The notes under the pieces were generated by a model. The model was not told the origin of the DNA. It made no database searches and saw only the letters and a program-made list of their open reading frames with translations. A stretch of DNA of 64,000 nucleotides. Source: Aquamicrobium lusatiense (GTDB lineage Bacteria; Pseudomonadota; Alphaproteobacteria; Rhizobiales; Rhizobiaceae). How positions within the stretch are numbered: the first letter of the stretch is position 1; each line of letters begins with the position of its first letter. The position numbers were made by a program, and so were the translations under genes. Shown here one piece after another: positions 46,018 through 56,015 of this stretch. The DNA lies in the NCBI RefSeq assembly GCF_014201615.1, contig NZ_JACHEU010000001.1:887631-951630 (forward strand), written 5' to 3'.

Positions 46018-47523
46018 ATGGCCGAACGACCGGAAAAGATGAAAGCACGCCTGCCGCGCGGCTTTGTCGACCGCAGCCCCGACGACATCCGCGCCGTTGA
46101 CAGGATGATGGCGCGTATCCGCGAGGTCTATGAGCTTTACGGTTTCGAGCCGGTCGACCAGCCCCTGATCGAATACACCGATGCGCTGGGAAAATTCCTG
46201 CCCGATCAGGACCGGCCGAACGAGGGCGTCTTTTCCTTTCAGGACGATGATGAGCAGTGGCTGTCTCTGCGCTACGACCTGACCGCGCCGATGGCCCGTT
46301 TCGTGGCCGAGAATTTCGAGAAGCTGCCGAAGCCTTTCCGCTCCTATCGTGCGGGCTGGGTGTTCCGCAACGAGAAGCCGGGCCCGGGGCGCTTCCGCCA
46401 GTTCATGCAGTTCGATGCCGACACGGTCGGTACGCCGGGCGTGGCGGCGGATGCCGAAATGGCGATGATGATGGCCGACGTCATGGAAGCCGTGGGCATC
46501 GCGCGCGGCGACTACGTCATCCGTGTCAACAATCGCAAGGTGCTTGACGGTGTGCTGGAGGCCATCGGCCTGGGTGGCGAGGACAATGCCGGCCGCCGCC
46601 TCACCGTGCTGCGCGCCGTGGACAAGCTCGACAAGGTGGGGGCGGACGGGGTGCGGGCTCTGCTCGGCAAAGGCCGTCTGGACGAGAGTGGCGACTTCAC
46701 CAAGGGCGCGGGTCTGGACGAGGCGCAGGCGGATCGCGTGCTGCTGCTGACCTCCTCCACCGGCGACGACCTTGCAGGCGCCTTGGCTGCCATGCGCGGT
46801 GCCGTTGCCGGCTCCCCGCGCGGTGAAGAGGGCGTGCAGGAACTGGCCGATATCGGTGCGATGGTAGCCGCTGCCGGCTATGATGATGGCCGTATCAAGA
46901 TCGACTCCTCCGTGGTGCGCGGCCTCGAATATTACACCGGCCCCGTCTACGAGGCCGAATTGCTGGCCGAGATTCCCAATGACGAGGGAAAGATCGTGCG
47001 CTTCGGCTCGGTCGGCGGAGGCGGCCGTTATGACGGGCTGGTGTCGCGCTTCCGCGGCGAGCCTGTGCCGGCGACCGGCTTTTCCATCGGCGTCTCGCGC
47101 CTGATGACGGCGCTGAAGAACCTCGGCAAGCTCGACATGTCCGATGTCGTCCAGCCGGTCGTGGTGCTGGTCATGGACAAGGACGTGACAAGCCTCGGCC
47201 GCTACCAGAAGATGGTGTCGGATCTGCGCCGGGCCGGCATCCGCGCCGAGATGTATCTCGGCGGCGCGGGCATGAAGGCGCAGCTCAAATATGCCGACCG
47301 GCGCGGTTGTCCGGTGGCCGTCATTCAGGGCGGCGACGAGCGCGAAAAGGGCGAGGTCCAGATCAAGGACCTGATCGAAGGCGCGCGCATGTCGGCCGAG
47401 ATTTCCGACAATGCCGAATGGCGTGCAGCACGTCCTGCGCAGGTCACCGTTGCGGAAAGCGATCTGGTCGCCGAGGTGAAAAAGATCCTGGACGCACAGG
47501 CTGCCGACAGGGCCGGTCAATGA
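46018..47523 (+). CDS. hisS: Histidyl-tRNA synthetase, divergent alphaproteobacterial type
   Basis: 501 residues from the ATG at 46018 (a TTG eight codons earlier is less likely). Class II motifs are present: [21 protein letters not shown] in motif 2 and [10 protein letters not shown] plus [10 protein letters not shown] near motif 3. The histidine-binding block reads [19 protein letters not shown], where the common bacterial enzyme has the RGLDYY(N)(R/G)T form. Together with its 500-residue length this marks the alphaproteobacterial HisRS that charges tRNA-His lacking G-1. The tRNA at 23768 is of that kind. It leads the hisS-hisZ-hisG unit. Confidence 0.95.
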   Translation: MAERPEKMKARLPRGFVDRSPDDIRAVDRMMARIREVYELYGFEPVDQPLIEYTDALGKFLPDQDRPNEGVFSFQDDDEQWLSLRYDLTAPMARFVAENFEKLPKPFRSYRAGWVFRNEKPGPGRFRQFMQFDADTVGTPGVAADAEMAMMMADVMEAVGIARGDYVIRVNNRKVLDGVLEAIGLGGEDNAGRRLTVLRAVDKLDKVGADGVRALLGKGRLDESGDFTKGAGLDEAQADRVLLLTSSTGDDLAGALAAMRGAVAGSPRGEEGVQELADIGAMVAAAGYDDGRIKIDSSVVRGLEYYTGPVYEAELLAEIPNDEGKIVRFGSVGGGGRYDGLVSRFRGEPVPATGFSIGVSRLMTALKNLGKLDMSDVVQPVVVLVMDKDVTSLGRYQKMVSDLRRAGIRAEMYLGGAGMKAQLKYADRRGCPVAVIQGGDEREKGEVQIKDLIEGARMSAEISDNAEWRAARPAQVTVAESDLVAEVKKILDAQAADRAGQ

Positions 47524-47548
47524 ACCCTGCGATGAACGAGGAACGGCG

Positions 47549-48673
47549 ATGACATCGCGCTCTCCTTCCGTCGCGGGCGACGTGAGGTCGCTGTTCGCGG
47601 CCAAAAGCGTCGATCTGGTCGAAGTCGGCGTGTTGCAGCCGGCCGATCCGTTTCTCGACATTGCGGGCGAGGATCTGCGCCGGCGCATATTCCTCACCGA
47701 GAGCGAGACCGGGCAGGCGCTGTGCCTGCGCCCGGAATTCACCATTCCCGTGTGCCTCGATCATATCGCGTCACAGGCCGGCACGCCGCGCCGCTATGGC
47801 TATCTGGGCGAGGTGTTTCGCCAGCACCGCGACGGGTCGAACGAATTCTTTCAGGCCGGCATCGAGGATCTAGGCGACACCGATACGGCCGCCGCAGATG
47901 CACGGCTGGTGGCGGATGCGCATGACCTGCTGGCGAAGGCGGTTCCGCAGGCCAGCCTGACGCTGACCATCGGCGATCAGTCCGTGTTCGAGGCGGTGCT
48001 GGCCGCACTTGGCCTGCCGCGCGGCTGGCGCATGCGGCTGGCGCGGGCCTTCGGCTCGCACGAAATGCTGGATGCCGCCCTTGCCGATCTCGCCAACCCG
48101 CCGCGCAACGGCCAGCTGGCCGGGCCGGTGGCGCTGCTTGCCGTCGATGGCGACGTGGAAGGGCTGACCACACAGATCGCGAAGGGCATGGAGCAGGCGG
48201 GACTGCCGCTCTCTGCCGGACGTACGCCAGCCGAGATCGCGCGGCGTCTGATCGAGAAGGTGCAGTTGCGCAGCGTGTGCCTCTCCGACGATGCCTTTGC
48301 AGCCCTGAAGAGCTTTCTCGCCATCGACACGCCGCTTGCCGGCGCGGCCGACGCGCTGCGCGATTTCGCCAGCGAGGCCGGGCTGGAGCTTGGCGGTGCG
48401 CTCGACCTCTTCGCGGAACGCGCGCAGGCGATTGCCGGGCATGGGCTGGCCTCGGATGCGGTGCGCTACGATGCCGCCTTCGGGCGTCCGCTCGATTACT
48501 ACACCGGGCTGGTGTTCGAGATCGGGGCCGAGGGAACCGATGGTCGCCCGCTCGCCGGCGGTGGCCGCTATGACCGCCTGCTGACGCTGCTCGGCGCGAA
48601 GCAGGCCATTCCCGGCGTCGGCTTCTCCGTATGGCTCGACCGGGTCGAAGCGCTGAGCGAGGTGCGGGCATGA
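47549..48673 (+). CDS. hisZ: ATP phosphoribosyltransferase regulatory subunit
   Basis: 374 residues, a catalytic-domain paralogue of HisRS without the anticodon domain. [23 protein letters not shown] near 50 and [15 protein letters not shown] near 310 are recognisable HisRS-like segments, but charging residues are not kept. HisZ binds short HisG to make the active hetero-octamer and to sense histidine. GAGGAACGGCG precedes the ATG. The stop overlaps the hisG start by four bases. Confidence 0.95.
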   Translation: MTSRSPSVAGDVRSLFAAKSVDLVEVGVLQPADPFLDIAGEDLRRRIFLTESETGQALCLRPEFTIPVCLDHIASQAGTPRRYGYLGEVFRQHRDGSNEFFQAGIEDLGDTDTAAADARLVADAHDLLAKAVPQASLTLTIGDQSVFEAVLAALGLPRGWRMRLARAFGSHEMLDAALADLANPPRNGQLAGPVALLAVDGDVEGLTTQIAKGMEQAGLPLSAGRTPAEIARRLIEKVQLRSVCLSDDAFAALKSFLAIDTPLAGAADALRDFASEAGLELGGALDLFAERAQAIAGHGLASDAVRYDAAFGRPLDYYTGLVFEIGAEGTDGRPLAGGGRYDRLLTLLGAKQAIPGVGFSVWLDRVEALSEVRA

Positions 48674-49386
48674 GCGTGACGCTGGCCATTCCCTCCAAGG
48701 GGCGCCTGAAGGAAAAGACGCTGGAAATACTGGCTGGGGCAGGTCTTGCCGTCAGCCTGCCCGAGGATGACCGCCGTTACCATGCCCATGTCGAGGGCCG
48801 CAGCGACATCGAGGTCGTGTTCATGTCGGCCTCGGAAATTTCGGGCGAGATCGGCAGCGGCGGCATCGATCTCGGCGTCACCGGCGAGGATCTGGTGCGC
48901 GAGAATCTGGCCGACTGGGAAAGCCGTGCCGAAATCGTCGCGCGGCTTGGCTTCGGCCATGCCGACGTGGTGGTGGCCGTGCCCGACATGTGGCTCGACG
49001 TCGACACCATGGCCGATCTTGACGACGTGGCGGCCGATTTCCGCCAGCGCCATGGCCGGCGGCTGCGCATCGCCACCAAATACTGGCGTCTCACGCAGCA
49101 GTTCTTTTCCGGCAAGCACGGCATTCAGGTCTATCGCATCGTCGAAAGCCTGGGCGCCACCGAGGGTGCTCCGGCGGCAGGTTCCGCCGATGTCATCGTC
49201 GACATCACCTCCACCGGCTCGACGCTCCGCGCCAATCATCTCAAAATTCTGGGGGATGGCGTGATCCTGCGCTCGCAGGCCTGTCTGGTCGCGTCGCGCA
49301 GGGAGCGTTCGGCATCCGACGATGCGCTGATCCGCGAGATCGCCGCTGCCGTCAGTGCCTCCGTGGGCGAAACCGCATCAGCCTGA
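48670..49386 (+). CDS. hisG: ATP phosphoribosyltransferase, short form
   Basis: 238 residues from the ATG at 48670 that overlaps the hisZ stop. [17 protein letters not shown] starts the protein, and [18 protein letters not shown] and [18 protein letters not shown] form the phosphoribosyl pyrophosphate site. It lacks the C-terminal regulatory domain of long HisG, which explains the adjacent hisZ. It catalyses the first committed step of histidine synthesis. A long hairpin follows at 49449. Confidence 0.95.
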   Translation: MSVTLAIPSKGRLKEKTLEILAGAGLAVSLPEDDRRYHAHVEGRSDIEVVFMSASEISGEIGSGGIDLGVTGEDLVRENLADWESRAEIVARLGFGHADVVVAVPDMWLDVDTMADLDDVAADFRQRHGRRLRIATKYWRLTQQFFSGKHGIQVYRIVESLGATEGAPAAGSADVIVDITSTGSTLRANHLKILGDGVILRSQACLVASRRERSASDDALIREIAAAVSASVGETASA

Positions 49387-49448
49387 CCGGCGGTGGTTTC
49401 GAAAGAGCGCGCGCCGCCGCGTGAGATCGCTCAGTTCATATGGGGTAA

Positions 49449-49496
49449 GTTCCTCATGCGGCAGCGGCCAGACCGGCTGACTGCTGCCGCAGGAAC
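49449..49496. repeat. Long hairpin after hisG
   Basis: GTTCC-(TCA)-TGCGGCAGC pairs with GCTGCCGCAGGAAC, 14 pairs with one three-base bulge and a 17-base loop. No T-run follows. The surrounding 287 bases (49387-49673) hold no gene I trust. It may end the his transcript or be an isolated palindromic element. Confidence 0.5.
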
Positions 49497-49673
49497 AGGA
49501 ACAGAATTTCACGCGCATTCTGATTTAGAGCGGTGGGGATTTGAGGATCCCGCCAGCCGGGCTCCGGAAGAGGCCGCATCCCGGCCGAACGATAATGGGT
49601 GACCTGCGCCACGGCTGATCGGCTTCCCGATCTTGCTCGCATCAGACCCGCCGGCTCCTGCCTTCTGCGGAAG

Positions 49674-50003
49674 TCACCTGCCCTGAATGACGCGGATGAA
49701 CCGTGGGCTCTTGGTGCGGAAATCCTCATAGGTGATGCGGCCGCTGGCGATGCCGTTGAAGGCGCGCGTGCAATAGGTGCGCGCGACATTGCTGCGCGGG
49801 CTGACATTCATGATCTTCGCCATCTCCGCCTTGCGGGCCGGCGAGGCCCTGGAGGCGCCGCTGTAGCATTTGTTGATCGCGTCCCGCTTCATGGCCGGGC
49901 TGCCGCGCACGATCTCCTGCGCCTGCTTGTAGCTCGATTCCGTTACGCAGCCGCTTAGAATGACGCCGGCCGCGATCACTGTGAGCACCCCTCGTATGTG
50001 CAT
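49674..50003 (-). CDS. Small lipoprotein of unknown function
   Basis: 109 residues from the ATG at 50003, with GGGAG six bases upstream. The signal peptide ends in VILSGC, a lipobox, so it is lipidated at the cell envelope. The mature part is basic, with Cys residues in INKCYSGAS and RTYCTRAFNGIASGRITYEDF, possibly forming a disulfide. I do not recognise the family; similar small rhizobial lipoproteins have no known function. Not clearly linked to the neighbours. Confidence 0.75.
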   Translation of the reverse strand: MHIRGVLTVIAAGVILSGCVTESSYKQAQEIVRGSPAMKRDAINKCYSGASRASPARKAEMAKIMNVSPRSNVARTYCTRAFNGIASGRITYEDFRTKSPRFIRVIQGR

Positions 50004-50087
50004 GCTGCTCTCCCTCTGTGCCAATGACGCCGGAGAAACTGAAACATGTGGCCGCGCCTGTCAAAGCCGAACCGGCCGGAAGCAGCC

Positions 50088-51227
50088 TCAGGCAACCACC
50101 TGCAATTCGGTGACGACGCGGTTCCTGCCGTTGTTCTTGGCTCGATAGAGCGCGCTGTCGGCTCTGCGAAAGACGCTCTCGAAGCCATCGTCAGACGGAA
50201 GCATGATCGCGATGCCGGCACTTGCCGTGGCCGGAACGGGTCCCTGATCCGTCTGGATCTGGTTGGCCGCGAAGGCAGATCTCACGCGCTCGGCTATCGC
50301 AATCGACGACGGCACCGAAGCCTGCCGGATCACCACGACGAACTCTTCGCCGCCCATTCTGGCGGCCAGATCCCCGCGCCGCAGGATGGAACGCAGTTCA
50401 TGCGCGAACTGGCACAGGATGCGGTCGCCTGCATGATGCCCATACTGGTCGTTTATGGACTTGAAGTTATCGAGATCGAAGACGATTACGGCGTCGCCCG
50501 GTTGCAGATGATCCATCTTCAGGCTGTCCAGCAGCGCGCGCCGGTTCAGCGTGCCGGTCAGCGGGTCGGTCCGGGCTTCTATCCGGTGCCGGCGCGCCAC
50601 GCGCGACTGATTGAGCCCGAGCGAAAGGGCGCCGATGCCGGTTATGCCTGCGATGGCCATGATGGCATTGAGGTTTTCCGCCCAGTTGTCGGGCCGGTGA
50701 TCCAGCGACCATTTTCCGTCCAGCACGAGCACGGCGGCGCAGGCCATGAATGACAGGGCAGTCAGCAGGTAAAGCGCCGTTACGCCGGTAATCGAGGTTG
50801 GAGCCTCACGCCGCGCATTCCAGTAGAGCCGGGCTGTCAGCACGATCAGGCCTGCCGCGATCAGATTGTAGAGAGCGATGCCGATCCCTTCGAAGCCCAT
50901 GACGATGAGCCCGCTTACGGGAACGCTGAGACAGACGAACAGAGCTGCCGTGGCCGGCCAGTTCATTCGTTTCCCGACGAACAGCTTTGCTGCGGCATAG
51001 ACGGCGATGAAGCCGGCCGTCTGGAGAGCGAAACCGGAAGCAGTCACGGCCGTGAATTCGAAAGGGATCGTCGAATAGATGACGACGCCGCAGCCCAGCA
51101 GCACCATGCCGATGAACCATCCGATGAGGAAACGGTCCATCCTGTTCTGAAGCCAGACACTCAGCATCGTCAGGGCAAGCGCGGTCGCACAGATGCCGGC
51201 TGCAAAGAACAGCGTGTCCGAATCCAT
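50088..51227 (-). CDS. Membrane-bound diguanylate cyclase (GGDEF)
   Basis: 379 residues from the ATG at 51227. The frame is open to a TTG at 51353 that would add a signal-like N-terminus, so the start is uncertain. Six or seven membrane helices (residues 5-190) make a sensor of unknown ligand. The GGDEF domain follows from about 220 (RTDPLTGTLNRRALLD). The active site reads MGGEEF and is competent. Five residues upstream lies RRGD, a product-inhibition (I-site) motif. It makes cyclic di-GMP. There is no EAL domain. It is downstream of the receptor gene, separated by a terminator. Confidence 0.88.
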   Translation of the reverse strand: MDSDTLFFAAGICATALALTMLSVWLQNRMDRFLIGWFIGMVLLGCGVVIYSTIPFEFTAVTASGFALQTAGFIAVYAAAKLFVGKRMNWPATAALFVCLSVPVSGLIVMGFEGIGIALYNLIAAGLIVLTARLYWNARREAPTSITGVTALYLLTALSFMACAAVLVLDGKWSLDHRPDNWAENLNAIMAIAGITGIGALSLGLNQSRVARRHRIEARTDPLTGTLNRRALLDSLKMDHLQPGDAVIVFDLDNFKSINDQYGHHAGDRILCQFAHELRSILRRGDLAARMGGEEFVVVIRQASVPSSIAIAERVRSAFAANQIQTDQGPVPATASAGIAIMLPSDDGFESVFRRADSALYRAKNNGRNRVVTELQVVA

Positions 51228-51383
51228 CCCCATTCTGGTCACGCCTCTTGCCGTGGGTCCGATTCCTTGCCCGTAACATAAGGCTGCAGGTGATACGAAA
51301 GCGACTACGAGAAGGGTAAACAGAAGGTTACGCGTTCTCGTCCTGTACTGCAATGCCGTGCAGAACAGGGCCGAAAACGAAGG

Positions 51384-51417
51384 TTCCCCTGCCGCGACCT
51401 CAGGCCGGGCAGGGGAA
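51384..51417 (-). terminator. Terminator hairpin after the TonB-dependent receptor
   Basis: TTCCCCTGCC pairs perfectly with GGCAGGGGAA over a 14-base loop, eight bases past the receptor stop. The minus-strand tail is CCTTCGTTTT, only partly T-rich. Confidence 0.65.
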
Positions 51418-51425
51418 TGGAGTGA

Positions 51426-54341
51426 TCAGAACTTCACCGTCAGGCCGGCCCGGAAGGTACGGCCGGGTGCCGGCATATAGCTTTGCGCCAGCGGATCCAG
51501 ATAGTAGCGGTCGGTGATGTTCTGCACCGAGGCGTTGAGGATCGTGTCCTCGCGCAGCTTGTAGCTCACAAACGCGTCGAAGACGGTGACGGGGTGGTAA
51601 TAGAGCTGCGGAGTGGTGTCGCTGCTCTGCCAGGGCTTGTCGATGGTTTCTGTCGGGCCTGACGTGTAGGTCATGCGACCGCCCACCGTCAGCCTGTCTT
51701 CAAAGAATCGGCCGCCCACGGTCAGGTTCACCGCATATTTCGGCGGGTTCTGGGTGTTGATGTAGGAGCCGACATAGCTGCCGGGCGTGCAGTCAGGCGC
51801 ATCCTGCGTCTTCACATAGGCATTCGCCTTTTCGCGCAGATAGGCTGCGAAGGCTGCATCACAGGTCTCTGTTCGCAGATAGTAGGTTGCGCCAAGCTCG
51901 GCGAAGAAACGGCCGTTGTCGTAGTTCGACTGGAATTCCAGACCGCTGGTCTGATAGCTGTCGGCGTTGGAGAAAGTCATCAGTCCGGTGCCGAAGGGGT
52001 CATAGTAGCGGACGATGTAGTTCTTCACGTCATTGTTGAAATAAGCGAGCTTGAAGGAGGCTACGTCGCCTTCGGTGATCAGGCTTTCGCGTGTGGTGCT
52101 GGCGCCGATCTCTATGGCGCGCGAGCGCTCCGGCTTCAGTCCCGAGGCCGGGTCGACCTGCAACGTGCCGATCGTCGTCTCGAACAGCGACGGCAGGCGA
52201 TAGCCCTGCGTATAGCTTGCATAGAGGAAGGTCTGCGGCGAAATCTCGTAGTTGACGCCGATGGCCGGTGTGAAGCCGCTGGCGCTGTTCGACATCCTCT
52301 CGCCGCGATCGAAGCCGACCACCATGTTGGTGTAGCCTGGATTGCCTTCGGCCATGTAGGTTGGTGTGCCGAACTCGTCGAAGGGAATGCCGTCGAACGG
52401 GTTGTTCGTGTCGGTAATGACCATGCCGTTGTTCAGGCGCGGATCGGTAGCGTCGGTGAACTGGCCGTTTTCGTCCGGCGTCCAGTACATGTTGCCGAAG
52501 ACCTTGCCGTTGTAGACCGAGACCCACTTTCCATAGACGTTCTCACGGCGGGCCACCGAAGGCGCGTTGCGGTCGTGCGAGGAGTAGCGGCCATAGCGCC
52601 CGCCGGCCCAGAACTGCAGGTTCTCGCGCGGCTTGTATTCGAGCTTGCCGGAGAGGTTGACTTCGGTGCGGTAGCCGTCGCGCAGGTTGCGGTTGGAGTT
52701 CAGGTCGTGTTCGGTGATCACGACTCCGTCCTGCGGGCGGATGTCCTCGTACTGGAATCCGCCGCCGAAATCGAGGGCGAAGGCGCCGGCCTCTGTCTTG
52801 AACTCCGAGCGGTTGGAAAGATCGCCGCCGACGCGGGTGTTGTCCATGCGCACCCAGCTGCGGTCGCTGCTGCCATAGACCCATTGCGACTTCGGACCGT
52901 TGGTGGCGTTGATCTGGTCGCTCTTGGCGCCCGTGGCCCAGAAATTGGCCTTGAAGTCGATCAGGTCATTGTCCTTCGGGTCGAACGAGTAGCGCGCCGA
53001 GGCCGAATTGATGACCATGCTGCCGACCGGATACTGGTAGACGCCGCCGGTGCCGAACCTGAAAATATCGGAAGGCATGATCTCGCCGAACTCGCCGTCG
53101 AAATAGCGGTAGCTGAGTTCCAGCTGCTGCTCGTCGGTTGGCTTGATGGTGGCCTTCAGCAGAGCCGACTCGGTGCTGACCGAGGTGTTGAGAACCTCTT
53201 CGCCGGCCATGTAGGACTTGGCCACGGTATTGTTCTCATAGCCCCATTTGTCGAATTCGCGATATTTTTCGCGTCCATGCTTGCCGGCGAAGTAATTGCC
53301 CTGATTGCGGCGCGCATAGGCTGCCACCAGATCGATATGGTCGCTGGTGAAGGCTGCCGCCACGCTTCCGGACTTGGCTTTGGAATCGAAGAGATTGGGG
53401 CGGCTGTCATGGGGCGTGGTGGTAAGTTCGCTGCTGCTTCCCAGATATTCGGGCCGGTAGGCCTGCTTCACGCCGTTGTCCCACAACTCGCCCTTCAGGC
53501 GCACGCCCCAGTTCTTGCCGGGCTTGATGATGTCTTCGGGGCGAAGCGTCGTCATGTTGACAGTGCCGGCGATCGCGCCTGCGGCCGAAGGAGACAGGCC
53601 CGGACCCTTGGTGATGGTCACGTCGCTGATGAGGTCCGGATCGAAATAGCTGCGCTGCTGCGTGCCCGCATAGCCGCGATAGACATTGAGCGACTGCTGC
53701 GAGCCATCGACCGTGACGGCAACGCGGCTCTGACCCTGCAATCCGCGAATGTTGACGTCGACACCGCCGCCATTGCGGCTGTCTCCCACCTGAACACCGG
53801 GCTGGCCCCTGAGCATGTCGGAAGGGGACAGCCGGCCATAGCGGTCGAGCTGTTCAGCGGTGATGTAAACGGAAGATGCCGGATCGGTATAGACGGACTG
53901 CGCCCCGCCGCGTCCGGAAACATTGATGGTGCTCAGAAGCATCGAGCTGCCCGAAGGTGTGGTGGCATGGGCCGCCGAAACACGATCGGTGATGAGAACG
54001 TTCGACGGATCCTTGAACGTGTAGACGAGGCCGGAGCCCTGCAGGATCTGCGCCAGTGCCTGCTCGCGTGTAGCCGCACCACGAATGCCGGGCGACGATT
54101 TGCCTGCCGCGATCGAAGCTTCATAGGAGACCTGAGTTCCCGACTGGCTGCCGAACGCGGCCAGAGCCCGGCTGAGCGAGCCTGAGGGGATGTTGAAGGT
54201 CGTTTCCGCGCGTGACTGGGCAAAACTGCCGGTCGACATCAACGCAATGCCCGGCGGCAATGCCGTGGTTGCCAGCAGCGCCGCAGCAAGCATTTTACCG
54301 CCGATGCGGCCGGCTTTATTCTTCACAGGCCCGAACCCCAT
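51426..54341 (-). CDS. TonB-dependent receptor with STN domain, probably for haem
   Basis: 971 residues. A signal peptide (about 17-42) is followed by an STN domain (47-120, ETTFNIPSGSLSRALAAFGS) that signals to FecR. Then come the plug (VQVGDSRNGGGVDVNIRGLQGQ) and a 22-strand barrel ending in Phe. YTQGYRLPSLFETTIG and GLKPERSRAIEIG resemble the FRAP and NPxL motifs of haem/haemoglobin receptors, and the layout with FecI and FecR is like HasR. Haem as ligand is therefore likely, but a siderophore is possible. There are three Cys late in the barrel. The ATG at 54341 has AGGA too close, so GTG 54326 is an alternative. Confidence 0.88.
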   Translation of the reverse strand: MGFGPVKNKAGRIGGKMLAAALLATTALPPGIALMSTGSFAQSRAETTFNIPSGSLSRALAAFGSQSGTQVSYEASIAAGKSSPGIRGAATREQALAQILQGSGLVYTFKDPSNVLITDRVSAAHATTPSGSSMLLSTINVSGRGGAQSVYTDPASSVYITAEQLDRYGRLSPSDMLRGQPGVQVGDSRNGGGVDVNIRGLQGQSRVAVTVDGSQQSLNVYRGYAGTQQRSYFDPDLISDVTITKGPGLSPSAAGAIAGTVNMTTLRPEDIIKPGKNWGVRLKGELWDNGVKQAYRPEYLGSSSELTTTPHDSRPNLFDSKAKSGSVAAAFTSDHIDLVAAYARRNQGNYFAGKHGREKYREFDKWGYENNTVAKSYMAGEEVLNTSVSTESALLKATIKPTDEQQLELSYRYFDGEFGEIMPSDIFRFGTGGVYQYPVGSMVINSASARYSFDPKDNDLIDFKANFWATGAKSDQINATNGPKSQWVYGSSDRSWVRMDNTRVGGDLSNRSEFKTEAGAFALDFGGGFQYEDIRPQDGVVITEHDLNSNRNLRDGYRTEVNLSGKLEYKPRENLQFWAGGRYGRYSSHDRNAPSVARRENVYGKWVSVYNGKVFGNMYWTPDENGQFTDATDPRLNNGMVITDTNNPFDGIPFDEFGTPTYMAEGNPGYTNMVVGFDRGERMSNSASGFTPAIGVNYEISPQTFLYASYTQGYRLPSLFETTIGTLQVDPASGLKPERSRAIEIGASTTRESLITEGDVASFKLAYFNNDVKNYIVRYYDPFGTGLMTFSNADSYQTSGLEFQSNYDNGRFFAELGATYYLRTETCDAAFAAYLREKANAYVKTQDAPDCTPGSYVGSYINTQNPPKYAVNLTVGGRFFEDRLTVGGRMTYTSGPTETIDKPWQSSDTTPQLYYHPVTVFDAFVSYKLREDTILNASVQNITDRYYLDPLAQSYMPAPGRTFRAGLTVKF

Positions 54342-54461
54342 GTCCTATGCACTCCGTTTTCGAATTGGGAGAGCTGACATGCCTGATCGCCGGGTGGTGC
54401 AGCTCCTATTCAAGCCTTACGAACGGGTCTGCGTTTTTTTCTGTTTTTTGCCGATCTTTTT

Positions 54462-55415
54462 TCAGACGGGCGAGATTATCGTCATCAGCGGGCCGACAGT
54501 GCGCAGTTTCGCGCCGAACGGGCTCACCACCGCTTCCAGTGCGCGGCCAGGATCGCCGAGGTCGAAAACGCCGCTGACCTCGCGCCTGCCGAGCGAAGGA
54601 TCGGCCAGCATGACGCGGCCCGGCAGCCAGCGCGCGATCTTCGCCACCATGGCCGAGACGGTCTCCTGCTCGGCCACGATCAGGCCTTCGCGCCATGCGG
54701 CAACCTGATCCGCATCGCGCGTGCCCCGCTTCAGAAGGTGCGAGGCGGGGTCGAGGGTGGCCCAGTCTCCTGCAGACAGGCGGGTTGTCTGTGCGGGAAG
54801 CGCATCGTCAGCTCGCGCCTCCACCATGCCGTGCGAAACGGATACGGAAATGAAACCTGCATCCTGCGAGACATCGAAGGCGGTGCCCAGGGCTCTCGCC
54901 GTCACCGGTCCCGCGCTGACCATAAAAGGACGATGAGGATTGGGCGCAACCTCGAAGAAGGCCATTCCGGCCAGCAATTCGATCATGCGCTGTGAATCGC
55001 TGTAAAGCGTGGCAATGGCGGTATCGGGCCCGAGTGTCGCCATGCTGCCATCCGGAAGGGTAATCCGGCGGATTTCGGCTGTGGTGGTGATGTGGTCGGC
55101 CCTGGCATGCAGCAAGGCCAGCGGAACGCCCCAGGATCCGACGGCCACCGCGGCCAGACCTGCGGCACCGCCCATCAACAGGTTGCGGCGCGAAAGCTTG
55201 CCGTCCGTGCTCTGTGTGCGCTGGCCGGCCAGTATCTTTCCGGTCATGCCATGGATTTCAGCCACCCGTGCCCATGCAGCGGCATGATGCGGGCTGCGCG
55301 CCACCCAGTTGCGAATCGTCTCGACCGAAACGGGATTGGCAGGGTCGTTCTGCAAGCGGATGGCGAGATCGGCTGCCTCAAGAAACAGCTGGCGACCATC
55401 CGTCTCGTCATTCAT
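54462..55415 (-). CDS. FecR-type anti-sigma regulator with Tat-like signal
   Basis: 317 residues. The cytosolic N-terminus (VETIRNWVARSPHHAAAWARV) holds DUF4880, which binds the sigma factor. A membrane segment (GGAAGLAAVAVGSWGVPLAL, near 82-101) is preceded by SRRNLLMG, a twin-arginine-like motif as in PupR-type regulators. The periplasmic FecR domain follows (RRITLPDGSMATLGPDTAIA, FMVSAGPVTARALGTAFDV), and an STN-like C-terminal part is suggested by DLGDPGRALEAVVSPFG. It passes the ligand signal from the receptor to FecI. 120 bases separate it from the receptor gene. Confidence 0.9.
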   Translation of the reverse strand: MNDETDGRQLFLEAADLAIRLQNDPANPVSVETIRNWVARSPHHAAAWARVAEIHGMTGKILAGQRTQSTDGKLSRRNLLMGGAAGLAAVAVGSWGVPLALLHARADHITTTAEIRRITLPDGSMATLGPDTAIATLYSDSQRMIELLAGMAFFEVAPNPHRPFMVSAGPVTARALGTAFDVSQDAGFISVSVSHGMVEARADDALPAQTTRLSAGDWATLDPASHLLKRGTRDADQVAAWREGLIVAEQETVSAMVAKIARWLPGRVMLADPSLGRREVSGVFDLGDPGRALEAVVSPFGAKLRTVGPLMTIISPV

Positions 55416-55511
55416 GCGGGTCTCCCAATGGCCGGTTCAGGGCACGCAAAAAATGCCCGTAACACCTAATACGGTTAGCGGGCAGAAATTTTCTGCGGAG
55501 GCAGGGAAAAC

Positions 55512-56015
55512 TTATCGCACTGCGGAAAGCCGCGTGTCGATATGCTCATAGGCATGGCGTATGAGAGACCATGTGCGCGATACGGAAAGATCAAGCTCGG
55601 CCGCCACTGCTGCAATGGTCATCGCCTCGAGACGGTGCATCTCGAAAGCCTTGCGGGTCCGCTCGGGCAATTCGGCAAGCGCGGCCTTCGTAAGGGCGAG
55701 CTTTTGCCGGTCGTAGACGATGGTCTCCGCGGAAGGGGCAGTGTCGGCCAGTGCGGCAAACGCCTCCGGTGCGAGATCCACGAAGGTGACGCGCCGTTCG
55801 CGGCGCTGATGGTCGATGCCGAGGTTGCGCGCAACGCGGAAAAGATAGCCGGCCGGATTGTGCGCGGCCGTGCCACTGGCCGGCGGAGAGACGAGCACGC
55901 GGACGAACGTGTCCTGCGTGAGATCGGCTGCGGTCTCTTCGGCTATGCCCCGGCGGCGCAGCGATTGGGCAATGTCACGCGCATGCTTTCTGAAAAGATG
56001 CTGCAAATCCCACAT
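55512..56015 (-). CDS. FecI-type extracytoplasmic function sigma factor
   Basis: 167 residues from the ATG at 56015 (MWDLQHLFRKHARDIAQSL); the longer frame upstream is not protein-like. Region 2 includes DLTQDTFVRVLV and NPAGYLFRVARNLGIDHQRR, and region 4 is LAELPERTRKAFEMHRLEAM, then AAELDLSVSRTWSLIRHAYEH. It should direct transcription of the receptor operon when FecR signals ligand binding. It is 96 bases upstream of fecR. A TGA-N9-TCA iron-box candidate is upstream. Confidence 0.92.
   Translation of the reverse strand: MWDLQHLFRKHARDIAQSLRRRGIAEETAADLTQDTFVRVLVSPPASGTAAHNPAGYLFRVARNLGIDHQRRERRVTFVDLAPEAFAALADTAPSAETIVYDRQKLALTKAALAELPERTRKAFEMHRLEAMTIAAVAAELDLSVSRTWSLIRHAYEHIDTRLSAVR

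Noticed and set aside
45991-47745. 584-codon minus-strand frame opposite hisS
   Set aside because: Shadow of HisRS, whose class II motifs are clear on plus.
49393-49602. 69-codon frame after hisG
   Set aside because: It runs through the long hairpin at 49449, has no ribosome site, and looks unlike a protein.
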